Assembly (NCBI GenBank): GCA_937974135.1
Contig: CALJIH010000006.1
Span: forward strand, 1 to 44,015
Direction of reading: 5' to 3'
DNA from: an uncultured Cocleimonas sp.
Lineage (GTDB): Bacteria; Pseudomonadota; Gammaproteobacteria; Thiotrichales; Thiotrichaceae
DNA length: 44,015 nucleotides
The notes under the pieces are model-generated. The model saw nothing but the letters and a program-made list of their open reading frames with translations. It was not told the origin of the DNA and ran no database searches. Shown here piece after piece: positions 10,630-20,857 of the stretch (position 1 is the first letter of the stretch; each line of letters opens with the position of its first letter). A program made the translations under genes and the position numbers.

Positions 10630-13446
10630 TTAATGTGCCTCATCCCAATTAATACCAGTATCAGTATCAACTATCAAAGGTACTGCTAACTCTGTAGCGT
10701 TTACCATTCTTTCAATAATACTTCTATTTACAGTTTCTAATTCATCTTCAGCTACTTCAAAAACTAACTCATCATGCACTTGCATGATCATTTTAGTTTT
10801 TGTTTCTCCATAACGAAGCCAATCGCTGACAGCGATCATCGCTATTTTTATAATATCTGCGGCTGTACCTTGCATGGGAGCGTTGATTGCGGTGCGTTCT
10901 GCATGCTGCCTTAACATCCCATTTCGCGCATTAATATTTGGTAAATATAATCTTCGACCAAATAAGGTTTCAACATACCCTACTTCTTTAGCCTGTTCAC
11001 GGGTGTCTTCCATATAGTGTTTTACACCGGGATAGCGTTGGAAATATAGTTTCACGTATTCAGCTGCCTCTGTTCTAGAGACGTTGAGTTGTTTCGCCAA
11101 GCCAAATGCAGACATCCCATATATCAAACCAAAGTTAACGGCTTTTGCAGCACGACGCTGCTCTGTTTTCACACTATCTAATGCAACAGAAAAGATTTCA
11201 GCAGCTGTCGCTTGGTGAATATCTTTACCTTGAGAAAAAGCTTCCAATAAGCGCTCATCATTAGATAGATGAGCCATAATACGTAATTCTATTTGTGAAT
11301 AGTCAGCCGCCAGAATCTTAAAACCCTCAGGTGCAATGAAAGCTTGACGAATCCGTCTTCCCTCTGCGTTTCTAATTGGTATATTTTGTAGATTTGGATT
11401 ACTTGAAGACAATCGACCAGTAGCAGCAACCGCCTGTTGATAGGATGTATGTACTCGGCCCGTACTCGGGTTTATCTCCAGTGGTAACTTATCAGTATAA
11501 GTAGATTTTAATTTGCTTAAGCCGCGATGCTCTAATAACCATCTTGGTACATCATGTTCTTCAGCCAGTTCTTGCAACACATCCTCAGCAGTTGAGGGCT
11601 GTCCTTTAGGTGTTTTACGAATAACGGGGAGATTTAACTTCTCTTCATTAAAGAAAATATCTTGAATCTGTTTGGGCGAACCTAAATTGAATGTCTCACC
11701 CGAAGCTTCAAAGATATCTGATTCTAATTCAGACATTCGCTTGGCTAATTCACCACTTTGCTTTTCGAGCATTTTTGCGTCTACCAAAACACCAGTACGT
11801 TCGATATCAGAGAGCACTTTTGACAATGGGATTTCAATATCTCGATATAGCTGTTCTTGACCTTGCTTTGCCTTTAATTGTGGCCATAAAAAATTATGCA
11901 AGCGAAGCGTCATATCAGCATCTTCTGCTGCATAAAACGCGGCTCCACGCGTAATTTTTGCTTCCTGGCCCTCTACTTCTTCAGTGGTATCCTCTAGATT
12001 CACTTGATTAAACGTTAGTTGCTTTTTACCTTTACCAGCAACATCTTCAAATTTAATATTAGTGTGCCCAAGATGCTTAAAGCATAATGTATCCATATCA
12101 TGCCGGTTAGATACAGAATCTAAAACGTATGATTCAAGCATGGTATCGTGTCGAATGCCTTTTAATTCAATCCCATGATTAAGCAATACAGAACGGTCAT
12201 ATTTAAGATTTTGACCTACTTTAAGTATGGTTGCGTCTTCTAATAACGGTTTCAACTTCGCTATTGTCGATACAAAATCTAATTGCTTAGGCGCACCAAC
12301 GTAATCATGCGCCAATGGTAAATACGCGGCTGTACCAGCTTTGATACAAAAAGACATACCCACAACCTTTGCATTCATATAAGCAAGATCGGTTGTTTCG
12401 GTGTCAAATGCAAAAAGCTTAGATGTTTTTAAGTCTTTCAGCCAATTATCTAGCTGTTCTTCGGTTAGGATTGTTTGATAATCAACTTCATCAATAACTT
12501 CAACTGTTGGAATAACATCGTCATCGACACTTTCACTGTTTTTAGCAGGGTTTTCGCTAAGTTTAATGGGTGTGTCTGAACTGGACTGTAGATTACTTAA
12601 ACGTGTTCTAAAACCATACTTTTGATAGAGTTCTGCAAGAAGTTGTTTCTTTTCTTCATTAAAGCTTAGAGTATTTGGTGAAACATCGATATCAAGATCA
12701 CATTTAATAGTCACAAGATCATAGGACAAAGGTAAAAACTCTAAAGAAGCACGAAGGTTTTCACCAATTTTTCCACTAAAACCATCCGCGTTCTTCATGA
12801 TATTTTCTAAAGAATCATGTTCAGCAAGCCATTTAACTGCCGTTTTTGGTCCTACTTTTGGCACACCCGGAATGTTATCTGCGGTATCCCCCATCAAGGC
12901 TAAATAGTCACGAATTCTTTCTGGTGGAACACCGTATTTATCAATAACGCCTTGACGATCATGAAAACTATTTGACATTGTGTTGATAAGACTGATCTGA
13001 TCATCAACTAACTGGGCCATATCTTTATCACCAGTAGATATAATCACATCCCCATCATATAACTTTGACATCGTACCGATAACATCATCCGCCTCTACAC
13101 CTGGCATGACAATCATCGGATAACCTTGCGCTTCAATGATTTCGTGCAAAGGGGCTATTTGATCGCGTAATTCATCCGGCATAGGGGGGCGAGTAGCTTT
13201 GTACTCGGGATACATATCATTTCGAAAGGTTTTGCCTTTTGCATCAAAAATCACTGCCATATGATCTGGTTGATAATCTTTTCTTAGCTTATCCAACATG
13301 TTTAGCACACCATGGATTGCATTTGTTTGCATTCCATCAGGACTGGTTAAGGACGATGGCAAGGCGTAAAAAGCTCGGAATAGATATGATGAGCCATCCA
13401 CTAAAACAAGTGGTTTCTGTGATTTACTGGATCTGTTTTCTGACAT
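10630..13446 (-). CDS. polA: DNA polymerase I
   Basis: 5'-3' exonuclease N-term; FAFDTETTDL 3'-5' exo motif; SADYSQIELRIMAHLS and VHDELVFEV polymerase motifs. Confidence 0.98.
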   Translation of the reverse strand: MSENRSSKSQKPLVLVDGSSYLFRAFYALPSSLTSPDGMQTNAIHGVLNMLDKLRKDYQPDHMAVIFDAKGKTFRNDMYPEYKATRPPMPDELRDQIAPLHEIIEAQGYPMIVMPGVEADDVIGTMSKLYDGDVIISTGDKDMAQLVDDQISLINTMSNSFHDRQGVIDKYGVPPERIRDYLALMGDTADNIPGVPKVGPKTAVKWLAEHDSLENIMKNADGFSGKIGENLRASLEFLPLSYDLVTIKCDLDIDVSPNTLSFNEEKKQLLAELYQKYGFRTRLSNLQSSSDTPIKLSENPAKNSESVDDDVIPTVEVIDEVDYQTILTEEQLDNWLKDLKTSKLFAFDTETTDLAYMNAKVVGMSFCIKAGTAAYLPLAHDYVGAPKQLDFVSTIAKLKPLLEDATILKVGQNLKYDRSVLLNHGIELKGIRHDTMLESYVLDSVSNRHDMDTLCFKHLGHTNIKFEDVAGKGKKQLTFNQVNLEDTTEEVEGQEAKITRGAAFYAAEDADMTLRLHNFLWPQLKAKQGQEQLYRDIEIPLSKVLSDIERTGVLVDAKMLEKQSGELAKRMSELESDIFEASGETFNLGSPKQIQDIFFNEEKLNLPVIRKTPKGQPSTAEDVLQELAEEHDVPRWLLEHRGLSKLKSTYTDKLPLEINPSTGRVHTSYQQAVAATGRLSSSNPNLQNIPIRNAEGRRIRQAFIAPEGFKILAADYSQIELRIMAHLSNDERLLEAFSQGKDIHQATAAEIFSVALDSVKTEQRRAAKAVNFGLIYGMSAFGLAKQLNVSRTEAAEYVKLYFQRYPGVKHYMEDTREQAKEVGYVETLFGRRLYLPNINARNGMLRQHAERTAINAPMQGTAADIIKIAMIAVSDWLRYGETKTKMIMQVHDELVFEVAEDELETVNRSIIERMVNATELAVPLIVDTDTGINWDEAH

Positions 13447-13522
13447 ATTTTTACATTACTGTTTTGGGGTTTGATGCACAGTTTTGATATACTGATTGTA
13501 CATATATAGTTGAGTATAAAAC

Positions 13523-14593
13523 ATGTCATCTCCAACAGCACCAACCATTCCTGAATTTAAAATCCCTGTTACAGCACAAATTGAGTCTTTATCACCGCAT
13601 TACACTGAAAAAGAAAAAGAAGCCGTTAAAGATGAAATAAAACAGTTATTAAAAGAGCAAGATGCTGTGTTAGTTGCTCATTATTATGTCGATCAAGATC
13701 TACAAGAATTAGCAGAAGAAACAGATGGTTATGTTTCGGACTCTTTAGATATGGCTAAATTTGGTAATGAACATCCGGCAAAAACGTTAATTGTTGCTGG
13801 TGTTCGTTTTATGGGTGAAACTGCAAAAATACTTAACCCTGAAAAACGTGTGTTGATGCCAACGCTCGAAGCAGAATGTTCATTAGATTTGAGCTGCCCT
13901 ATTGAGGAATTTGCACCATTTTGTGATGCAAACCCGGACCATACGGTCGTTGTATATGCAAATACGAGTGCCGCGGTAAAAGCTCGGGCTGATTATGTGG
14001 TCACTTCAGGCATTGCACTTGATTTAGTTACTTGGTTGGGCAAACAAGGTAAAAAAGTACTTTGGGCACCTGATAAACACCTGGGTCACTACATTCAAAA
14101 AGTTTCTGGCATCGAAATGTTACGCTGGCAGGGTGCTTGTATCGTTCATGATGAATTCAAAACACGATCTTTGGGTGATCTAATAGAAAAACATCCAGAT
14201 GCAGGAATTCTAGTTCACCCCGAATCCCCAGAGGAAATTATTGCATTAGCCGATGTTGTGGGGTCAACCACTCAAATCATTAATGCAGCAATGGAATTAC
14301 CCAACAAAAAGTTTATTGTGGCTACTGATAAAGGTATTTTCTATAAAATGCAGCAAAAAGCGCCTGATAAAGAGTTTATTCCTGCACCCACTCATGGCGA
14401 CGGTGCTACGTGTGTCAGTTGCGCCCATTGTCCGTGGATGGCAATGAATGGTCTGCACAATCTTTTAGAAGTGTTAAAAAGTGGTAAAAACGAAATATTC
14501 GTTGATGAAGATGTTCGAGTAAACGCACTTAAATCAACACAAAAGATGTTAGATTTCGCCAAAATGCAGTCTATGAGCAAAATATCTGCTTAG
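13523..14593 (+). CDS. nadA: Quinolinate synthase
   Basis: [67 protein letters not shown]. Confidence 0.97.
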   Translation: MSSPTAPTIPEFKIPVTAQIESLSPHYTEKEKEAVKDEIKQLLKEQDAVLVAHYYVDQDLQELAEETDGYVSDSLDMAKFGNEHPAKTLIVAGVRFMGETAKILNPEKRVLMPTLEAECSLDLSCPIEEFAPFCDANPDHTVVVYANTSAAVKARADYVVTSGIALDLVTWLGKQGKKVLWAPDKHLGHYIQKVSGIEMLRWQGACIVHDEFKTRSLGDLIEKHPDAGILVHPESPEEIIALADVVGSTTQIINAAMELPNKKFIVATDKGIFYKMQQKAPDKEFIPAPTHGDGATCVSCAHCPWMAMNGLHNLLEVLKSGKNEIFVDEDVRVNALKSTQKMLDFAKMQSMSKISA

Positions 14594-14602
14594 ATTAGGT
14601 AA

Positions 14603-14647
14603 AAAAGACAGTTCTGTTGAGCTTGTCGAATACACCCCCCTACTTTT
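14603..14647 (+). repeat. C6-box intergenic repeat copy 4 (long form)
   Basis: AAAAGACAGTTCTGTTGAGCTTGTCGAATACACCCCCCTACTTTT downstream of nadA. Confidence 0.9.
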
Positions 14648-14834
14648 GGGCATTTTATATTCTTGATCAGAAATACCTGTTAATAGTGCCTTTACTAGCT
14701 TAAAGACTATCAGAATAAAACACACGCTTATCGGAGATATATTGAATCTATGAGCCTCACACTGTTTAATTAGCTCTATAAACGTGTGCGTTAAGCACCT
14801 TAATCAATAAATATAATAATTTTGGGTCAATATC

Positions 14835-15644
14835 ATGTATTTAATTCTATCTCTACTTTTAGCTGTTGGAATTTCCGTTTTTGCTGTTAGTAAAATTGCT
14901 GAAATGCTTCATGCAAAAAAACCAGGCATGGAACGTATATTTCTAGCTTCACTTATAGGTGGTGTAGCAGCATTTCTTACGCTTGTAGCTTTAAGTGCGC
15001 TAGTAAAAAATGTTGACCCAATGATAATGATGATTCTGTCTATTTTGGCAATGTTTATCGTTTCAACGTTAGCATTTAAATCAATTAATCAAATGTCTTG
15101 GTCAGGTGCAATCACAACCAATATCGCCAATATTGCCCTTGTGCTTATGACCATTACCGCAGCAGTGGTATTAAATGGAGAGTCTATAGACAAAGTAATT
15201 AAATCTGTTCAAAACACTTTCAATGCGAATACAGTTATTGTTGAAAATATTGCCGAAGGTAATACTGATATCGCTGCAATTACCGATGAAATAAACAGCC
15301 AGACTGAACTTATGGAATCTGATGAAGAAGTTGCTTTGGAGGACGAGGACTATGAACCAACCTTTAAAGAGGTTGATTTACTTCCAGCTGGAACGGTTAA
15401 AGAATTAGAAGCAAAAAAGAATAAAGTCTACAAAGCACCTAAGTTTCGTGTCATTAGTTTAAATAACGCACGGTCAGCAGTTGGAAAAAATATCCGTATT
15501 AAAAATACCAACGGTACAAGTATCACTGGAGCTTTAAAAAATATCAGTGCTAATGACTTGATTATCGAGCAACGCATTAATGGTGGACTTGCTACAACTC
15601 CCATCTCATTTGCTAAAATAGAGAAATTGGAAGTTTATCGTTAG
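14835..15644 (+). CDS. Hypothetical membrane protein with soluble C-terminal beta-rich domain
   Basis: 269 aa ORF; three to four N-terminal TM segments, acidic linker, C-terminal VGKNIRIKNTNGTSITGALKNISANDLIIEQR. Confidence 0.7.
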   Translation: MYLILSLLLAVGISVFAVSKIAEMLHAKKPGMERIFLASLIGGVAAFLTLVALSALVKNVDPMIMMILSILAMFIVSTLAFKSINQMSWSGAITTNIANIALVLMTITAAVVLNGESIDKVIKSVQNTFNANTVIVENIAEGNTDIAAITDEINSQTELMESDEEVALEDEDYEPTFKEVDLLPAGTVKELEAKKNKVYKAPKFRVISLNNARSAVGKNIRIKNTNGTSITGALKNISANDLIIEQRINGGLATTPISFAKIEKLEVYR

Positions 15645-15668
15645 TTTATTAACTATTTAAATACATCC

Positions 15669-15696
15669 AAAAGGCCTGATTAAAATCAGGCCTTTT
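15669..15696. terminator. Bidirectional intrinsic terminator between convergent genes
   Basis: AAAAGGCCTGAT-TAAA-ATCAGGCCTTTT, 12-bp perfect stem. Confidence 0.88.
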
Positions 15697-16354
15697 GTTT
15701 ATCTAACCTAGCTTGATACATTTTTAATAAGGTATTCATCGTCATCGTGGCAACATCACTACCTCCAAGATTGCCTAAGATGGTAATACAAGGAATGTCG
15801 ATATCCTCATGGTGTTTCCATAAATAACTTTTAGACTCACTTGCACCAGAACAACCGACTGGCATAGCAATAATCAATGCGGGGGTTTTAGCGTTCTCCT
15901 CATCTTTTTTTGTTTCTTTGAGTATTTCAATTAATCTAAACAATGCAGTGGACTCTTTTCCAATAACAACACAACTGTCTGCTAAATAAGGTTTCCACAA
16001 CTCTACTGCAACCATACTTCTTGAGAGTTTGCTCGATTTTGCTTGCGAAATTACATTTGCTTTATTGATTAAACAAATCGGCTCATCTGCTAAGTATTTT
16101 TGCTTTATGCCTGCAGCAACCATATCGGTATCACACAATAGGTCAAAGCCTTCCTCGAAAGCCTCAAATGACTTCTCGATAGCATTTTCACTAATACGCA
16201 AATCATCAACAATCGTTAAATCACCAGAAGCAATAACAATATGTTGGGCTAATTCTTTTTCTAATGAAGATAAATGCGATAAATCAGTTTTTTCTTCAAC
16301 TTCTTTTAAAGCATGTTTTTGAATTATTTTTGGGTTTTTTTCGTATTTTAACAT
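15686..16354 (-). CDS. CbiC/CobH (precorrin-8X methylmutase) family protein, divergent
   Basis: LCDTDMVAAGIKQ; IAMPVGCSGASESKSYLW; ITILGNLGGSDVATMTMN. Confidence 0.75.
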   Translation of the reverse strand: MLKYEKNPKIIQKHALKEVEEKTDLSHLSSLEKELAQHIVIASGDLTIVDDLRISENAIEKSFEAFEEGFDLLCDTDMVAAGIKQKYLADEPICLINKANVISQAKSSKLSRSMVAVELWKPYLADSCVVIGKESTALFRLIEILKETKKDEENAKTPALIIAMPVGCSGASESKSYLWKHHEDIDIPCITILGNLGGSDVATMTMNTLLKMYQARLDKQKA

Positions 16355-16637
16355 TCACTAGCATTATCAATTCTTAGAAATCAATAATGATCCGTTGGAA
16401 TAATAAAAGAAATTATAGGGGATAAATTTAGTTTAAGTGCTAAAAAAGAGATGTTTTTATATATTAAAAGCATTCAAATCTTTTATAAATAACTCAAACA
16501 GAAATTTAATATAGCCGCTGTATAGAGTTCATAATAGGGATTTAAAGACTCACTCAATGTATCGTTAACTTTTTACATAGCACTAATGTCAACACTTAGA
16601 TAAAATATAGTCCATTTGGTATTAAATGTGATCACTC

Positions 16638-17522
16638 ATGTCTGACCCTGTTTTTGAAACTAACCTAAAGCATTTAAGCTTAATAACACGAGGCAAAGTA
16701 CGCGATATATATGATATTGATGACAAGCATATGTTACTTGTTACTACTGATAGATTATCAGCGTTTGATGTAGTTTTACCCGAACCAATTCCAAATAAAG
16801 GAATTGTTTTAACAAAAGTGTCAAACTTTTGGTTCGACAAACTGTCTCATATAGTCCCGAATCATTTTGCTGATTTAACACTAAATGATCTCAAGTTAAC
16901 TAAAGCTGAACGCACAATGCTCGAAGGTCGAAGTGTCATTGTTAAAAAAATGAAGACTTTACCTGTGGAAGCAATTGTTCGTGGATACATCATTGGATCT
17001 GGCTGGAAAGATTATCAAGCTACTGGACAAGTGTGCGGAATAGAATTAGCTGGGGATTTGCAACAAGCTGAGAAGTTACCTGAAGTGTTATTTACACCTT
17101 CTACCAAAGCTGAAGTAGGTGGCCATGATGAAAATATCAGTTTCAAAAGAATGCATGCATTAGTTGGTGGTTTTTTAGCGGATGAAGTAAAACGGATCAG
17201 TTTACAACTTTACCAAGAAGCTTCTGAATATGCCTTAAGCAAAGGAATTATCATTGCAGATACAAAATTTGAGTTTGGTTTAGATGAAAATGGACGCCTA
17301 ACGCTGATAGATGAGATATTATCTCCAGATTCTTCGCGTTTTTGGCCGGCAAGCGAATATCAAGTTGGAACAAGTCCACCATCGTTCGATAAACAATTTA
17401 TTCGCGATTATTTAGAAACTTTAGATTGGGACAAAACTCCACCAGGCCCACATTTACCAAGGGAAATTTTGGAAAAAAGTGCTGAGAAGTACCAAGAAGT
17501 AGCCTCGCTATTGATTGGCTAA
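16638..17522 (+). CDS. purC: Phosphoribosylaminoimidazole-succinocarboxamide synthase
   Basis: RGKVRDIYDIDDKHMLLVTTDRLSAFDVVLPEPIPNKG; EAIVRGYIIGSGWKDY; LIDEILSPDSSRFWPASEY. Confidence 0.97.
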   Translation: MSDPVFETNLKHLSLITRGKVRDIYDIDDKHMLLVTTDRLSAFDVVLPEPIPNKGIVLTKVSNFWFDKLSHIVPNHFADLTLNDLKLTKAERTMLEGRSVIVKKMKTLPVEAIVRGYIIGSGWKDYQATGQVCGIELAGDLQQAEKLPEVLFTPSTKAEVGGHDENISFKRMHALVGGFLADEVKRISLQLYQEASEYALSKGIIIADTKFEFGLDENGRLTLIDEILSPDSSRFWPASEYQVGTSPPSFDKQFIRDYLETLDWDKTPPGPHLPREILEKSAEKYQEVASLLIG

Positions 17523-17541
17523 TAAAATAGTGCATGAATGT

Positions 17542-17570
17542 GATAACTATCATTTTACTGTATAGTTATC
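17542..17570 (+). terminator. AT-rich hairpin downstream of purC, possible terminator
   Basis: GATAACTAT-10 nt-ATAGTTATC perfect 9-bp stem; weak T-tract. Confidence 0.4.
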
Positions 17571-17603
17571 TTAATATTATAAAAAAGTAATTAGAGCCTT
17601 TGA

Positions 17604-18521
17604 ATGAGTGCAACAATAGATAAAAAACCAATTTTGCCGGGGTTCATTAGCCTTTTATTGGTTATTGCATTAGGGGTATCACTAGCAAAACTGATGTGGT
17701 TGATAATTACTCCACAACAGCAATTAGTGCTTAAGCCTCAAAACAATAAAGTTGCTTCTCTGAACAAAAAGGAAACAACTAATTACGGCAAGCTCATTGC
17801 AGATCAACATATTTTTGGTGAGGTGGTCATCAAGAAAAAACCTGTTAAACCAAAAAAACAGACTGTAAAAGTTGTAAAGCCAAAAGCACCCAAAGTTAAA
17901 CTAAATGCTAAGCTGCATGGGATAGTAGCTTATAAATCCCAAGAAGGTTTTGCTCTTATATCAAATAATAATGCTCGTCAAAAAGTTTATGCCAAAGGTG
18001 ATACATTACAGGAAGGGGTTACAATTAGCGATATCCTCCCAACAAAAGTCTTAGTTGATAATAATGGTATTGTTGAAGAGTTACTTATTCCAAAGAAGAT
18101 TAAAACAAATAAATCAAGGGCGTCACAAAAATCAGGGACTAGATCACTGGCAAACTTACCTAAATATACGGCTACTCCTTTGCCAACAGGTGATGTTCCA
18201 CAAGCAGGAGCGAAGCCTGATTTAAATCAATTTAGACAAGAAATATTGGCAAATCCACAAAAACTAACGGATATAGTTAGAGCATCACCGGCGGTAATTA
18301 ATGGTGAATTTATTGGATTTCGTGTTCGTTCTGGCAAAAATAGGAAACTCTTTAGGCAGCTCAACTTTCGTGCAAATGACATTATTACTGAAGTTAATGG
18401 CATTGTGTTAGATGATGCTAATAAAGGAGTCCAAGTTCTTGGAGAACTAGAAAGTGCGACAAACCTATCTATAAAAGTAAAGCGTGGTAATCAAGAAGTG
18501 TTTATAGACCATAGTTTTTAA
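17604..18521 (+). CDS. gspC: Type II secretion system protein C (HR domain + PDZ)
   Basis: N-terminal TM; ADQHIFGEV; LNAKLHGIVAY..GFALISNNNARQKVYAKGD; C-terminal PDZ (FRANDIITEVNGIVLDD). Confidence 0.88.
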   Translation: MSATIDKKPILPGFISLLLVIALGVSLAKLMWLIITPQQQLVLKPQNNKVASLNKKETTNYGKLIADQHIFGEVVIKKKPVKPKKQTVKVVKPKAPKVKLNAKLHGIVAYKSQEGFALISNNNARQKVYAKGDTLQEGVTISDILPTKVLVDNNGIVEELLIPKKIKTNKSRASQKSGTRSLANLPKYTATPLPTGDVPQAGAKPDLNQFRQEILANPQKLTDIVRASPAVINGEFIGFRVRSGKNRKLFRQLNFRANDIITEVNGIVLDDANKGVQVLGELESATNLSIKVKRGNQEVFIDHSF

Positions 18522-18555
18522 AATCACAGCCAGACTTGATTAGCAGAAATTTTGG

Positions 18556-19584
18556 ATGAAATTAATCACAGCTTTAACTCTTTATATTCTAATCCTCTTT
18601 TGTAATGCGTGTGAATCTAGCTCTACCCCAAAAACTAACAATGATAATTTGAAAAGCTTATTGTATGGAAAAACAATGGGGACGAGTTATAACATAGCTA
18701 TCATCCATTCAAGCAAACTCAATATAGATAATAAATCACTGCAACAAAAAATAGATAATTTACTTTTAAAGTTAAATCAACAAGTTTCAACCTACATAAA
18801 AAAATCTCAAATAAGTCAATTCAACGAAAATAAAAACACTGAATGGCAAACCATTGATTATGACTTTTTTTCTATTCTAGAAGCCGCTCAAAATATTAGT
18901 AAAGTGAGTAATGGCTCATATGATGCAACTATTTCACCATTAATTGAGCTCTGGGGCTTTGGTGTAAAAGAGCAGAATAAACCTCCAACAAAGATACAAA
19001 TAGATTCTGTAAAGTCAAAAGTTGGCTATAAATTCTTAGAATTAGAACCCACGAAAAACGCTATTAAGAAAATAATTCCTGAGATGCGCATAGACCTCTC
19101 GAGTATTGCAAAAGGCTATGCCGTAGATCTCATTAGTCATTTTTTAACAGAACAAGGTTTAACAAACCACTTAATTGAAATTGGAGGAGAACTCAAAGCT
19201 AATGGTTTAAATCAAGAGAATAAAAAATGGCGTATAGCTGTGGAACAACCAAACTTAAGCGTAAGCATTACTCAAAATGGCATAGAAATAAGCAACTTAG
19301 CAGTAGCTACTTCTGGTGATTATCGTAACTTCTTTATCGAAGATGGAATAAGGCGATCACATATTATTAACCCTAAAACTGGCTATCCCATCAAGCACAA
19401 TCTAGCTTCTGTTACTGTATTACATGAATCAGCAACCATGGCAGATGGTTATGCAACTGCCATTTTAGTTCTGGGAGAAATTGAAGGTAAAAGATTCATT
19501 AAAGAAAATAATATTGATGCGTTAATGGTTATTCGAAAAAACGATAAATATAAGTTCTGGAGCAATTCAGAATTATTTAATTGA
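18556..19584 (+). CDS. apbE: FAD:protein FMN transferase, lipoprotein-type signal
   Basis: GKTMGTSYNIAI; RIDLSSIAKGYAVDLIS; IEIGGELKANG; ATSGDYRNFF; HIINPKTGYPI. Confidence 0.95.
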   Translation: MKLITALTLYILILFCNACESSSTPKTNNDNLKSLLYGKTMGTSYNIAIIHSSKLNIDNKSLQQKIDNLLLKLNQQVSTYIKKSQISQFNENKNTEWQTIDYDFFSILEAAQNISKVSNGSYDATISPLIELWGFGVKEQNKPPTKIQIDSVKSKVGYKFLELEPTKNAIKKIIPEMRIDLSSIAKGYAVDLISHFLTEQGLTNHLIEIGGELKANGLNQENKKWRIAVEQPNLSVSITQNGIEISNLAVATSGDYRNFFIEDGIRRSHIINPKTGYPIKHNLASVTVLHESATMADGYATAILVLGEIEGKRFIKENNIDALMVIRKNDKYKFWSNSELFN

Positions 19585-19607
19585 ATTTATCTTATTCAAA
19601 ACTACTT

Positions 19608-19651
19608 AAAAGTAGGGGGGTGTATTCGACAAATTCACATAACTGTTTTTT
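19608..19651 (-). repeat. C6-box intergenic repeat copy 5 (long form, diverged)
   Basis: AAAAGTAGGGGGGTGTATTCGACAAATTCACATAACTGTTTTTT. Confidence 0.85.
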
Positions 19652-19664
19652 TAACTTTAAAAAG

Positions 19665-19693
19665 ATAAAAAAAGGACACATAAAGCGTCCTTT
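19665..19693 (-). terminator. Intrinsic terminator of fba
   Basis: On minus strand AAAGGAC...GTCCTTT stem followed by a run of T. Confidence 0.8.
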
Positions 19694-19717
19694 AAAATAT
19701 ATTAAAAGTAATAATAC

Positions 19718-20782
19718 TTAAGCTATTTTTTGATCTAACTCTCCACTTGCATAACGTTGTTGCATTACATCCAATGAAAGTGGTGTAATTTTTGCTGCAT
19801 TACCTGCACAACCAAATGCCTCATATCTTGCTTTACAAATTTCGCTCATTGCTTTTGTAGATTCTTTCAAGAATTTACGTGGATCAAAATTTGAAGGATT
19901 ATCACAAAAATTCTTACGAATAGATCCAGTTGAAGCCATACGTAAATCAGTATCAATATTTACTTTAGCCACACCATTTTTCAAACCTTCAACAATCTCA
20001 GGTACTGGCACACCATATGTCTGACCCATATCGCCACCATAGTTGTTGATGATATCCAACCAATCTTGTGGTACTGATGATGAACCATGCATAACTAAAT
20101 GTGTGTTAGGTAGGCGTTCGTGGATCTCTTTAATACGATCAATCCTTAAAACATCACCGTCAGGCTCTTTGGTAAATTTATAAGCACCGTGAGATGTTCC
20201 AATTGCAATGGCTAGAGCATCAACATTGGTTGCTCGAACAAAATCTGCTGCCTCTTCAACAGAGGTAAGTAGCATATCCATATCAAGCTTTCCATCAGCA
20301 CCATGACCGTCTTCTTCGCCCATTTCACCGGTTTCTAATGAACCTAAACAACCCAGTTCACCTTCAACTGAAACACCACCAGCATGCGCCATTTTTACAA
20401 CTTCAGCTGTGACCGCTACGTTGTATTCAAAACTTGCAGGGGTTTTCATATCCGCTTCAAGAGATCCATCCATCATTACCGAAGTAAAACCAGATTGAAT
20501 CGAACGCAAACAAACCGCAGGTTCTGAACCATGATCTTGATGCATTGCTATTGGGATATGTGGGTACATCTCATTTGCAGCCAATATCAAATGGCGCAAA
20601 AAAGGCTCTCCTGCATAAGCACGTGCTCCTGCAGAACCTTGTAAAATAACAGGTGAATTGGTCTCATCTGCTGCTTTCATGATGGCCTGCACTTGTTCCA
20701 TATTGTTTACATTAAAAGCAGGCATGCCATAACCGTTTTCAGCTGCATGATCTAACAATTGTCTCATTGAGATTAATGCCAT
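19718..20782 (-). CDS. fba: Fructose-bisphosphate aldolase class II (Calvin-cycle subtype)
   Basis: [67 protein letters not shown]. Confidence 0.96.
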   Translation of the reverse strand: MALISMRQLLDHAAENGYGMPAFNVNNMEQVQAIMKAADETNSPVILQGSAGARAYAGEPFLRHLILAANEMYPHIPIAMHQDHGSEPAVCLRSIQSGFTSVMMDGSLEADMKTPASFEYNVAVTAEVVKMAHAGGVSVEGELGCLGSLETGEMGEEDGHGADGKLDMDMLLTSVEEAADFVRATNVDALAIAIGTSHGAYKFTKEPDGDVLRIDRIKEIHERLPNTHLVMHGSSSVPQDWLDIINNYGGDMGQTYGVPVPEIVEGLKNGVAKVNIDTDLRMASTGSIRKNFCDNPSNFDPRKFLKESTKAMSEICKARYEAFGCAGNAAKITPLSLDVMQQRYASGELDQKIA

Positions 20783-20857
20783 TGTTCTTCCTCTAAAATT
20801 CTTTTCATTCTGTACAGATAATACCCTAAAAAAACGATATTACGTAGTTCCAACTAT

